Assembly: GCA_031295725.1 (NCBI GenBank)
Contig: JAUMNV010000203.1
Span: 1 to 20,388, forward strand
Direction: 5' to 3'
Length of the DNA stretch: 20,388 bases
DNA from: Collinsella sp.
GTDB taxonomy: Bacteria; Actinomycetota; Coriobacteriia; Coriobacteriales; Coriobacteriaceae
Positions 1 through 7,451 of the stretch are shown here, piece after piece (within the stretch, counting starts at the first letter, position 1; each line of letters starts with the position of its first letter). Below the pieces are notes generated by a model, which saw only the letters and a program-made list of their open reading frames with translations, was not told where the DNA came from and did not search any database. The translations under genes and the position numbers were made by a program.

Positions 1-459
1 GGCGTTGGCGACCTTGGAGCCTACGTTGCCCAGACCGATGACGCCGATGCGCTTGCCCTTGAGCTCGCGGCCCACAAAGGCCTTCTTGGCCTTCTCGGCG
101 TCGACCTGGATCTCGGGGTCGTCGGCGTTGTCGCGCACCCATTTCATCGACTGCACCACGCCGCGGCTCGAAAGCACCAGCATGCCCAGGACGAGCTCCT
201 TGACGGCGTTGCTGTTGGCGCCGGGGGAGTTAAAGACGACGACGCCCTTCTTGGCGTACTCCTCGACGGGGATGTTGTTGACGCCGGCACCGCAGCGGGC
301 GATGGCGCGGATGCCCTCGGGCAGCTCGTAGCCGTGCAAGTCGGTCGAGCGCATCAGGATCGCGTCGGCCTCCTCGGCGGTGCCCACGAACTCGTAGCCC
401 TCGCCAAACTCGACTTTGCCGTCTTTAGTGATGTCGTCGATGGTCTTAATCTTGCGCAT
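1..459 (-). CDS. serA: D-3-phosphoglycerate dehydrogenase, N-terminal part (cut by window edge)
   Basis: This enzyme oxidises 3-phosphoglycerate to 3-phosphohydroxypyruvate with NAD+, the first step of serine synthesis in the cytosol. The 153 visible residues begin MRKIKTIDDI and contain the family stretches ADAILMRST and IARCGAGVNNI. They end inside the NAD-binding Rossmann motif (VIGLGNVGSKVAN), so the catalytic and C-terminal parts lie beyond the window. The ATG at 459 is preceded by AAGGAG (466-471 on the complement) at good spacing. It lies 69 nt after the serC stop on the same strand. The two genes encode consecutive enzymes, so they are very probably one serine operon. The visible part shows no stop or frameshift. 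The short-form serA (about 390 aa, seen next to serC in gut anaerobes) is an inference, because the end is not visible. Confidence 0.9.
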   Translation of the reverse strand, partial: MRKIKTIDDITKDGKVEFGEGYEFVGTAEEADAILMRSTDLHGYELPEGIRAIARCGAGVNNIPVEEYAKKGVVVFNSPGANSNAVKELVLGMLVLSSRGVVQSMKWVRDNADDPEIQVDAEKAKKAFVGRELKGKRIGVIGLGNVGSKVANA

Positions 460-528
460 GAAAAACTCCTTAGCGGGTTTGTTTAAAACAAGTGGTTTGA
501 AGTGGCTGGTCGGCCCGCGGGTTGCGGG

Positions 529-1653
529 CTAGTTGGATCGCGGGCTCAAACTATGCTGCGCTTCGAAGTCCTTCATGTACGTGGCCAGCGCCTGCACGTC
601 CTCCATGGTTACGGCGTTGTAGACGCTGGCGCGCATACCGCCCACCAGGCGATGGCCCTTGACGTTTTGAATCTGGTGCCCGGCCGCGCCTGCAACAAAG
701 GCCGCGTCGAGCTCGGCATCGCCGGTACGGAACGTAACGTTGGCGATGGAGCGGCTGTCGGCCTGCGTGGTGCCATGGAACAGCTCGCTGTGCTCGAGCA
801 GCTCATAGAGCAGGTTGGCCTTGGCCCAGTTGCGCTCGGCCATGGCTGCAAGTCCGCCGGTTTGCTCGACCCAGTGGAACACCTTGCCGCACACGTAGAT
901 GCCAAAGGTGTTGGGCGTGTTGAGCATCGAGCCCTTGGCGGCCTGGGTCTTAAGGTCCATGTACTGCGGCGTCTGCGCAAAGGCGGGGCCGTCGGCGATG
1001 AGGTCGTCGCGCACGATAACCACGGCCACGCCCGCGGCGCCGGCGTTTTTCTGCGCGCCGGCGTAGATGAGCCCGTAGCGCTCAACATCGAGCGGCTGCG
1101 ACAGAAAGCAGCTCGAGACATCTGCGACCAGCGGTACGTCGCCGCAAGCGGGCAGCTCGTGGTACATGGTGCCAAAGATGGTGTTGTTCTGGCAGATGTA
1201 GACGTAGTCGAGTCCGTCGCTCGCGGCCTCGGCGGCAATGCGCGCGTTGATGTCGGCCATGTCGGGGATGCGGTCGAAGTTGGTGTCCTCGGAGCTCGCG
1301 AGCAGCACGGCCTCGCCGTACTTGTCGGCTTCTTTGTATGCCTTGTTGGCAAAGTTGCCGGTCACGATGTAGCCGGCGCGGCCGCGGCGCATGAGGTTCA
1401 TGGGGATGCCCGCAAACTGCAGCGTGGCGCCGCCCTGCAAAAACAGGACGCGGTAGTTGTTGGGGATGCTCAGCAGGCGGCGCAGAGTTGCCTCAGCGTC
1501 ATCGATGATCTGCTGGTACATGCTAGATCGATGACTCATCTCGAGCACGGACATGCCGCAACCGCGGTAGTCCATCATCTCGTCGGCGATCTCGGCGAGC
1601 ACGCTTGTGGGCAGCGCTGCCGGGCCAGCTGAGAAGTTGTGCACACGTGCCAT
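529..1653 (-). CDS. serC: Phosphoserine aminotransferase
   Basis: A PLP enzyme that transaminates 3-phosphohydroxypyruvate with glutamate to give O-phosphoserine, the second step of serine synthesis (the same family can also act in vitamin B6 synthesis). At 374 aa it matches the usual 360-370 aa. The N-terminal motif HNFSAGPAALP is diagnostic. FLQGGATLQF (about 71-80) is the phosphate-binding segment. YAGAQKNAG contains the PLP-binding lysine, K202 by my count. The ATG at 1653 has an AGGGGG ribosome site (1663-1668 on the complement). It is the first gene of the serC-serA pair. I found no convincing promoter in 1654-1785, only a weak TAAAGT -10-like box. The long open frame on the opposite strand here is a shadow of this high-GC gene. 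Confidence 0.96.
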   Translation of the reverse strand: MARVHNFSAGPAALPTSVLAEIADEMMDYRGCGMSVLEMSHRSSMYQQIIDDAEATLRRLLSIPNNYRVLFLQGGATLQFAGIPMNLMRRGRAGYIVTGNFANKAYKEADKYGEAVLLASSEDTNFDRIPDMADINARIAAEAASDGLDYVYICQNNTIFGTMYHELPACGDVPLVADVSSCFLSQPLDVERYGLIYAGAQKNAGAAGVAVVIVRDDLIADGPAFAQTPQYMDLKTQAAKGSMLNTPNTFGIYVCGKVFHWVEQTGGLAAMAERNWAKANLLYELLEHSELFHGTTQADSRSIANVTFRTGDAELDAAFVAGAAGHQIQNVKGHRLVGGMRASVYNAVTMEDVQALATYMKDFEAQHSLSPRSN

Positions 1654-1785
1654 CTTCTAGTTCCCCCTCGTAGTCGTTTGAACGTTCGGGATACTTTAGC
1701 ACAGTGGAGCGCCAGGCGCGACCGTATCACGGTAAAACCCGAGTGTGCCGCTATGATTTACAGGGTTGTTACATGGGGGGAGGGT

Positions 1786-1959
1786 TTATCTCGAGGCTCG
1801 CATCCGATCCGCCTCGGCCTTCGCTTGTTTCCAGGGGCGCACGCGACCGTTGGTGAGGTCGTCGTAACCATGAGCGATGGTACGTTGAATGTGATCTTCG
1901 CGTTCCTGAATGGTAGTTAGCGCGCGCGTCTGATCAGAAATAGGCTTTACGACAGGCAT
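1786..1959 (-). pseudogene. Internally deleted Phd/YefM-like antitoxin remnant
   Basis: A 57-aa frame begins MPVVKPISD, like the start of Phd/YefM-family antitoxins (compare the ...PISDLRN... opening). It ends in a helical tail, GYDDLTNGRVRPWKQAKAE, like the C-terminus of such antitoxins. The central part, which in intact members builds the dimer and DNA-binding fold, is missing, so the two ends appear joined in frame. I chose the ATG at 1959, where the family homology starts. An earlier in-frame ATG at 1983 adds eight residues of no recognisable type. No toxin gene is visible next to it. It could instead be a real short protein. The call rests on by-eye resemblance only. Confidence 0.4.
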
Positions 1960-2145
1960 ATGAAACTTCTTACATAGAATCATATGTATAACTCTATGTT
2001 GAGCGTAGCGGAGGGTGGCGTTGGGCGTGTGCGTGCCTGCATTCGTAAGCGCGGTTGTCTGGCAAGTGTGATTTGGGGCGACCTCGTTAAAGTTTCTAAA
2101 CTGCGAAAATGACCGTTAACCGGATTAAATTTTGTTACTCAACAT

Positions 2146-2187
2146 TTGACACTCTGGGCGTGGTAACTTTTTACCAACAGGTATGAT
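2146..2187 (+). promoter_or_regulatory. Possible BREX promoter with overlapping palindromic operator
   Basis: TTGACA at 2146-2151 matches the -35 consensus, and TATGAT at 2182-2187 resembles a -10 box, but they are 30 nt apart and cannot work together. No good -10 sits 16-18 nt after the TTGACA. A perfect inverted repeat, TGGTAACTTTTTACCA (2161-2176, six-base arms), lies between them, where a repressor or activator would bind. The spacing from here to the brxA start leaves a leader of roughly 80-100 nt. The palindrome is seen in the sequence. The promoter assignment is a guess. Confidence 0.3.
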
Positions 2188-2190
2188 TAT

Positions 2191-2238
2191 TGTCATGTGC
2201 GCCGCGCCTGCCTGCCGGGTTGCGGCGCACTTGTGACA
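2191..2238 (+). promoter_or_regulatory. GC-rich leader hairpin upstream of brxA
   Basis: GTGCGCCGC (2197-2205) and GCGGCGCAC (2222-2230) form a perfect 9-bp stem around a 16-nt loop. TGTCA (2191-2195) and TGACA (2234-2238) extend it below a small internal loop. No U-run follows, so it is not a standard intrinsic terminator. It lies about 30-70 nt before the candidate brxA starts and would be in the 5' leader if the promoter is upstream. Its role is unknown. Confidence 0.5.
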
Positions 2239-2290
2239 GCCTTTGACACCCTTGGAGCGTGTACTGTGGATGTAACCACAAAAAGCGTTC

Positions 2291-2300
2291 GGGGGGGGGG
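2291..2300 (+). repeat. Homopolymeric G10 tract at the brxA start
   Basis: Ten consecutive G residues, the last of which is the first base of the GTG start of brxA. Runs of this length are prone to slipped-strand mispairing and are typical phase-variation sites. GTG 2266, eight nt after GGAG (2254-2257), opens a frame that reads through the tract and ends at TGA 2329-2331. With nine or twelve G it would instead continue straight into BrxA. The tract could also act as a GGGGG Shine-Dalgarno element whose spacing changes with length. Confidence 0.8.
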
Positions 2301-2950
2301 TGCTCACTCGCGAGCAATTCCTCCCGCATGAGATGCGCATCGTCGCTGCCCTTCGTATGCAGGGCGCAAGCGACGAGCAGGTCATTGTACGCGTAAAGAG
2401 CGAGAACCTCTTTCAATATCCCACGGAGCGCATGGTCGCCAACCGCGCAACCGTGTGCCTTCGCCGCCTTGACGCCATGGTGCCCACGGACGCCGTATGC
2501 GCCGCACGCGGCATCGACCCCAAAACCGCCGTCGAGGCTGCGTCATCCCTAACCAGGCTCATGGCATCCGGCACTCCCACGCAGGCGGACCAGGCCATCT
2601 TCTACAGCATGATCTGCCGCTACGATATCGTGCGCGAGCTCGTGCTCGTCGAGATGGGGGAGCGCCTACAAAACTTCGATTATGCCTTTACGGCGGTTGA
2701 CCTCAACGCCTTTATGACACGCTTTACCACGGAGTATCCGGACGCGGCCCGCTGGACTGAGGCCACGGTCAAGCGCATTAAGGGCTCGCTCCGCCAGACG
2801 CTCCGCCATGCCGGCCTTATCGGCGAGGGCCAGGGCCCGGAGTCCGAGCGCCTGTCACCACTCTTCCTCGATTCCGATGTCGAGCGAGCCTTGGTTCAGC
2901 TGGGCGAGCAGTCGCTTATCGCGGCCCTTACCGGCAGGGTGGTGATGTAG
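2300..2950 (+). CDS. brxA: BREX protein BrxA (DUF1819 family)
   Basis: First gene of the BREX operon. BrxA is a small helical, DNA-binding-type protein. It is a core part of type 1 BREX, but its exact role varies between systems and is not settled. The 216 aa carry the signature opening REQFLPHEMRIVAALRMQG and the NLFQYPTERMVANRA segment seen in the DUF1819 branch of gram-positive BREX loci. The frame upstream is open only back to TAA 2273-2275 and contains no other start, so at the present tract length translation must begin at GTG 2300 or later. That GTG abuts a G10 tract and has no normally spaced ribosome site apart from the G-run itself. A better start (GTG 2266 with GGAG) is out of frame by one base. 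The gene ends one base before brxB, so the two are probably translationally coupled. Confidence 0.88.
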   Translation: MLTREQFLPHEMRIVAALRMQGASDEQVIVRVKSENLFQYPTERMVANRATVCLRRLDAMVPTDAVCAARGIDPKTAVEAASSLTRLMASGTPTQADQAIFYSMICRYDIVRELVLVEMGERLQNFDYAFTAVDLNAFMTRFTTEYPDAARWTEATVKRIKGSLRQTLRHAGLIGEGQGPESERLSPLFLDSDVERALVQLGEQSLIAALTGRVVM

Positions 2951-2951
2951 C

Positions 2952-3644
2952 GTGGCTCCCGTCAAAAGCGCCGTCGACCCTGTTATCACCCCGGCGACCG
3001 ATCTCACCACCAATATCGGCATCCATTCCCGCAAGAGCGTCGTGGCGGCGCATGCCCGCTCCGAGCGCGCCTGTCAGGAATTTGAGCGCCGTGCGCAGCT
3101 TCTGCGCGAGTGCCTGTGCAGCGAGGACTTTTTGGCCAACAAGGGCATAGGCAATGAGATCGGCTTCCACACTTTTTGCTATGACCCCGCACTGGAGTTT
3201 GAGGCGCGTGCATTATTTGACACCCTTTCACGCGATGCCGAGGCCGACAAGCTTCCATGCACGCTCAAGGTCGTGAACCTTTACGACGCCGTGCTGGCAA
3301 TTCTCGAAAAGCGCCGTGTCCTCAAGGCTATCCCGCACCAAGAGGAGCGCCGCGGTACCCAGCGCGTGCTCGAGGACGTGGCCAAGTTCGCCTCGCCCGA
3401 GAAAGTCGCCGCGTACATCCTTGAGCAGACCGAGCCGCACGCGCCTGGAGACGTCGTTCTCCTCACCGGCGCGGGCGAGGTTTTCCCGTTCTTTCGCATA
3501 CACACGCTTCTCCACTGCATGCTTGCGGATTTTGATGAGGTGCCTGTGGTCGCCGCCTATCCGGGCAGTTTCAACGGCTCTTCTTTCCAGCTCTTTAACC
3601 GTCTGCCGGCCGACAACTACTACCGCGCCATCGATATCTCGTAA
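2952..3644 (+). CDS. brxB: BREX protein BrxB (DUF1788 family)
   Basis: BrxB is a core BREX protein of about 200 residues. In systems that have been tested it is required for methylation and defence, but its biochemical role is unknown. The 230-aa product shows the family core: FLANKGIGNEIGFHTFCYDP (about 58-77), a VNLYDAVLAILEKR segment, then LLTGAGEVFPFFRIHTLL and AYPGSFNGSSFQLFNRL, ending in the conserved DNYYRAIDI. The first 30 or so residues are an extra, poorly conserved-looking extension. The GTG start lies one base after the brxA stop with no strong ribosome site, which suggests coupling to brxA translation. A 78-nt gap with a small hairpin (3657-3672) separates it from brxC. Confidence 0.92.
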   Translation: MAPVKSAVDPVITPATDLTTNIGIHSRKSVVAAHARSERACQEFERRAQLLRECLCSEDFLANKGIGNEIGFHTFCYDPALEFEARALFDTLSRDAEADKLPCTLKVVNLYDAVLAILEKRRVLKAIPHQEERRGTQRVLEDVAKFASPEKVAAYILEQTEPHAPGDVVLLTGAGEVFPFFRIHTLLHCMLADFDEVPVVAAYPGSFNGSSFQLFNRLPADNYYRAIDIS

Positions 3645-3722
3645 GCACGGCTCCCCGCAGGCAAGTCCCTGCCGCTGGTAACAACCCTTTGCCATAACGT
3701 TCCCAAACCCAAAGGAGCACCC

Positions 3723-6700
3723 ATGGACAACACGATCATTCGCGACCTCTTTGCAAAAGACATCAACCGCTCCATCAACGGCGTGGTCAAGGTCCAGGAT
3801 TCAAAAGATGGGTCCATCCGCCAGGAGCTTGACGAGTACGTGGTGACGCGCGAGTTGCAGAGGCACTTTGCCACGTTCTTCAAGGCCTACGGCGATGCTA
3901 TCGATGCGCGCACCGACAAGATCGGCGTGTGGATCAGTGGTTTCTTCGGTTCCGGTAAATCGCACTTCCTCAAGATGCTGAGCTACCTGCTCGAGAATCG
4001 CCAGATCGGCGGCAAGAGCGCCATCCGCTACTTTGACGGCAAGATCGTCGACCCCATGGTCGCGGCTGCCATGGAGCGCGCCTGCTCGGTGCCCACGCAG
4101 GCCATCCTCTTTAACATCGATAGCAAGGCGGGCCAGTGGAAGCAGGGCGATACGGCTCCCACGGCGCTGCTTCGCGGCTTTGAGCGCATGTTCTACGAGG
4201 CGCGCGGCTTCTACGGCGAGGACCTCAAGCTTGCAAAGCTCGAGGACTACATCGATTCCCTGGGCAAGACCCAGGAGTTCCGCGAGGCCTTTGAGCGCGT
4301 CAACGGCGAGTCCTGGCTCCAGGCCCGCGACACCTACAGCTACTTTGAGGACGACGTCGTCGAGGTGCTGCAGAGCGTGCTCGGCATGAGCGAAAAGGCC
4401 GCATGGAACTGGCTTGAGGGTTCTGAGGACGAGGTTTTGGCCCCCGATGTCTTTGCCAAAAAGGTCAAGGACTACGTGGACGCTCAGACGGCGGGCCACG
4501 GCGGCAACTTCCGTTTGCTCTTTATGGTCGACGAGGTGGGTCAGTTTATTACAAACGACAAGGACCCAAGCCTTATGCTGAGCCTTCAGACCATCGTCGA
4601 GGAGCTGGGTGCTGCCTGCGGTGGCCGCGTGTGGGTGATGGTCACGAGCCAGGAGGCCATCGACAACCTGAGCCTGCCCGTGGGCAACGACTTTTCAAAG
4701 ATCCAGGGCCGTTTCAATACCCGCCTTTCGCTCTCCAGCTCCAGCGTGGACGAGGTCATCCAGCGCCGTGTGCTCGAGAAGACCGCGCCGGCGGCCGATA
4801 TGCTTGCACAGGTCTACGAGCAAGACGCCGCCGTGCTCAAAAACAACTTTACCTTTGAGGGTGGCTCGCGCTCCGACCTTGCCGGCTACGCCAACTCCAA
4901 GGATTTTGTGGCCAGCTACCCGTTTGTGGGCTATCAGTTTAAGCTCCTGCCCGACGTGATGACCGAGGTGCGCAAACACGGTGTCAAGGCCAAACACATG
5001 TCCACAGGCGAGCGCTCCATGCTGAGCGCGTTCCAGGAGAGCACTCAGGCCATCCAGCATGACCAGACCGGTGCACTCGTGCCGTTCTGGCGCTTCTTCA
5101 ACACTATCTCCAAAGACCTTGAGCACGGCATCATCCAGGTGGTCGATCGCGCGGTCCGCGCGGCCGAGGACGCAAAGGGCCTTGAACCCTACGACGTTCA
5201 GGTGCTCAAGCTTCTGTACCTGATTCGTTACATCAGCTACGTCAAGGCCACGGTCGAGAACATCTCCATCTTCATGATAGACGGCATCGACGTGGACAAG
5301 CGCGCCCTCAAGGACCGCGTCAAGGAGTCCCTTGCCCGTCTGGAGCGCGAGAACTACGTGGCGCGCCAGGGCGATACCTATAGCTTCCTCACCGACGAGG
5401 AGCAGGAGATAGCGCAGGAGATCGCACGCACCTCGATCGATAACGCGCAGGTGATCGAGTCTATCAAAAAGCGTCTGTTCGACAGCATCTATACCGCGCG
5501 CAAACTCAACCGCGGGGCCAACGACTTTCCGTTTGACCGCTATGTGGACGGCTCAATCCACGGTACCAGCATGGGCGGCATGGAGCTTTACGTGGCGACT
5601 ATGGCGAGCGACCTGGGCCGTGCGGACGATACCGAGCTGGCCTTGGCTTCTTCGGGCAAAGCCATCGTGGTCTTGAGTGACGAGGCGGATTATTGGGAGA
5701 CGCTCGTCAACGCTGCCAAGATCCGTAAGTACGCCAAGACGCGAAATCTCCAGGAGCTTCAGCTGAGTACGCGCCAGATCGTCGAGTCCAAGATGCGCGA
5801 GGCGGCCTATAACGAGAAGGAGGCCGATACCCTTTTGAGCGAGGCCGTGCTCCATGCACGTTGCGCGGTCAACGGCCGCATGGTTGAGGTCCGCGCGGCC
5901 AAACCCGCCCAGGTCTTTGAGCAAGTGCTGGCGCAGCTGTGCGATGTGGTCTTTGAAAAGGCCGACTATATCGGCGCGCCGGTCACGAGCGATTCCGATA
6001 TCCGCTCCACTCTGGCGGGCAACGTTCAAGCGGGGCTCGCTGGCATGGGCGCGGGTAACACGCGTGCGCTCAAAGAGGTCGAGGACTACCTCAAAGTTCA
6101 GCACCAGCGCCACCTGGATACCGCTATGGGCGATATCCAGCGCCAGTACCAGCAAAGGCCCTTTGGCTGGCGCGAGGTCGACATCGCAAATGTGGTGGCG
6201 CAGCTTGTGGTGGAGCAGCGCGCACAGGTGCTGTTTGGCGGTCAGACGGTTCAAGCTAACGACAGCCGCATGGTGGCACTCCTTCGCAAGGATGCCGATA
6301 AGGCCCAGGTGCGCTTGCGCATGCGCATAAGCGACCGGTTACTGCGCGCCACGGGCGAGCTCATGCGTGACCTGTTTGATCTCAAGACCGTGCCCTCCAA
6401 CGAGGATGAGCTCGTGGCCGAGCTCAAGGAGCGCCTTGAGGACTTGCGCGAGGCGTGTCTCGCCATAGCACGCGACTACTACACGGGCATCAAGCCGGCC
6501 TACCCGTATCCCGGCGAGAACGAGTGCGAGAAGATGCGCTCGGAGGTCGCCGACGTCCTTAAGGATCAGAGTGAGTCCGAGGCGTTTTTGACTACGTTTA
6601 CCAAGCATGAGGACCGCTTGCTCAATGCCAAGGAAGATTTTGACAAGGTGGTTGAGTTCTTCGAGTCCAACCAACGAACAGCGTTTGACCACGCCAAGGA

Positions 6701-7385
6701 TTTCTTGAGCCGCACCGAGGGTATCGAGTATGCCTCCGATGACATTCCTAGCGCGGTTGAGAACGTGGCAAAGGTTCGCGAGATCCTCAAAGATCCCAAG
6801 CCCTACGGCCGCATTAAAGATCTGCAGCCGCTTATGAATCCCGTCGAGGACGACATGAAAAAGCTGCTGGGTATCCGTCGCAATGAGTTTTTGTGCCGCA
6901 TCGAGAATGATCTGCAAGACCTGCAGGCGCAGGCTGAGAGTCAAAAGGGCTTTGTCAATCAAGCCAAGGATGCCATAGCGGATGCCGGCGCCAAATACGA
7001 GTCGTTCAAAAACCGTGCCCACAGTGCTCAAAGCCTCAACGAGCTGAGCGTTGCTGCGACTAACTGGGGCGACTGGCTCAGCGCGGCAGCCAACGAGATG
7101 TACGACGCCGTGGATGAGGCCCGCATGCGTATGGACAACGAGCGCCGCAGCATCGAGGTCACGAGTACGGGTGAGGTGGTCAAGAAGATCTCCAACAAGG
7201 GTGCCGCATCGTCTGCGCCCGTGCCCGCGTCCAAGCCCCAGCGCAAGATCAAGACCGTGCGCCGCGCCGATCTGGCCAAGCCGAGTCGTCTCTTGTCCGC
7301 AGAGGACGTGGAGCGCTACGTGGACGACCTGCGCTCTCGCCTTATGCAGGAGCTCGCTGCAAACGACGAGATCCGTATCAACTAA
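3723..7385 (+). CDS. brxC: BREX ATPase BrxC
   Basis: A large cytosolic P-loop ATPase, related to PglY of Streptomyces Pgl, and an essential core component of type 1 BREX. At 1220 aa it is the usual size. It opens with the family start IRDLFAKDINRSINGVVKV. The Walker A motif is GFFGSGKS (73-80) and a Walker B-like strand is LLFMVDEVGQF (about 265-275). A sensor-like VWVMVTSQEAI follows. The middle and C-terminal halves are long, charged and helical, with coiled-coil-like stretches. A basic, Ala/Pro/Lys linker near the end (SKPQRKIKTVRR) precedes a terminal helix. The ATG has a strong AAAGGAG site (3711-3717). No disruption is seen. It is followed by a strong hairpin before pglX. Confidence 0.95.
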   Translation: MDNTIIRDLFAKDINRSINGVVKVQDSKDGSIRQELDEYVVTRELQRHFATFFKAYGDAIDARTDKIGVWISGFFGSGKSHFLKMLSYLLENRQIGGKSAIRYFDGKIVDPMVAAAMERACSVPTQAILFNIDSKAGQWKQGDTAPTALLRGFERMFYEARGFYGEDLKLAKLEDYIDSLGKTQEFREAFERVNGESWLQARDTYSYFEDDVVEVLQSVLGMSEKAAWNWLEGSEDEVLAPDVFAKKVKDYVDAQTAGHGGNFRLLFMVDEVGQFITNDKDPSLMLSLQTIVEELGAACGGRVWVMVTSQEAIDNLSLPVGNDFSKIQGRFNTRLSLSSSSVDEVIQRRVLEKTAPAADMLAQVYEQDAAVLKNNFTFEGGSRSDLAGYANSKDFVASYPFVGYQFKLLPDVMTEVRKHGVKAKHMSTGERSMLSAFQESTQAIQHDQTGALVPFWRFFNTISKDLEHGIIQVVDRAVRAAEDAKGLEPYDVQVLKLLYLIRYISYVKATVENISIFMIDGIDVDKRALKDRVKESLARLERENYVARQGDTYSFLTDEEQEIAQEIARTSIDNAQVIESIKKRLFDSIYTARKLNRGANDFPFDRYVDGSIHGTSMGGMELYVATMASDLGRADDTELALASSGKAIVVLSDEADYWETLVNAAKIRKYAKTRNLQELQLSTRQIVESKMREAAYNEKEADTLLSEAVLHARCAVNGRMVEVRAAKPAQVFEQVLAQLCDVVFEKADYIGAPVTSDSDIRSTLAGNVQAGLAGMGAGNTRALKEVEDYLKVQHQRHLDTAMGDIQRQYQQRPFGWREVDIANVVAQLVVEQRAQVLFGGQTVQANDSRMVALLRKDADKAQVRLRMRISDRLLRATGELMRDLFDLKTVPSNEDELVAELKERLEDLREACLAIARDYYTGIKPAYPYPGENECEKMRSEVADVLKDQSESEAFLTTFTKHEDRLLNAKEDFDKVVEFFESNQRTAFDHAKDFLSRTEGIEYASDDIPSAVENVAKVREILKDPKPYGRIKDLQPLMNPVEDDMKKLLGIRRNEFLCRIENDLQDLQAQAESQKGFVNQAKDAIADAGAKYESFKNRAHSAQSLNELSVAATNWGDWLSAAANEMYDAVDEARMRMDNERRSIEVTSTGEVVKKISNKGAASSAPVPASKPQRKIKTVRRADLAKPSRLLSAEDVERYVDDLRSRLMQELAANDEIRIN

Positions 7386-7392
7386 CCCGCGG

Positions 7393-7424
7393 AGCCACCG
7401 GTACCAAAGCGCGCACCGGTGGCT
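7393..7424 (+). other. 10-bp intercistronic hairpin between brxC and pglX
   Basis: AGCCACCGGT (7393-7402) and ACCGGTGGCT (7415-7424) are perfect inverted copies around a 12-nt loop. No run of T follows within the next ten bases, so it is not a textbook terminator. It sits in the 66-nt gap between brxC and pglX, where it could stop exonucleases, cause partial termination, or set the ratio of the ATPase to the methyltransferase. The pairing is seen in the sequence; its function is inferred. Confidence 0.55.
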
Positions 7425-7451
7425 TATGGCGTTTAGAAAGGCTCATCAACC

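Larger units (their letters stand above)
1654..2265. other. Long intergenic region between serC and the BREX operon
   Basis: About 610 bases separate the divergent serC and brxA genes. Apart from the antitoxin remnant (1786-1959) I see no coding sequence. The part nearest serC should hold the serC promoter. The part from about 2090 on is AT-richer and carries a 16-bp palindrome, a TTGACA box and a GC-rich hairpin described separately. The 1990-2090 stretch shows nothing I can name. No regulator gene of the WYL/BrxR type, which often precedes BREX operons, is present here. Confidence 0.6.

Noticed and set aside
502..1632. Long open frame (376 aa) on the plus strand opposite serC.
   Set aside because: It is an antisense shadow of a clear serC gene in GC-rich DNA. 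Its product is low-complexity (Val/His/Ala/Gly-rich) and matches no family I know.
1680..1687. GAACGTTC palindrome upstream of serC, possible LexA box.
   Set aside because: The actinobacterial SOS box needs a spacer between GAAC and GTTC. This 8-mer has none, and serC is not a typical SOS gene.
2242..3228. Identical 12-mer TTTGACACCCTT at 2242-2253 and 3217-3228.
   Set aside because: The second copy is inside brxB coding for LFDTL, so the match is most likely chance.
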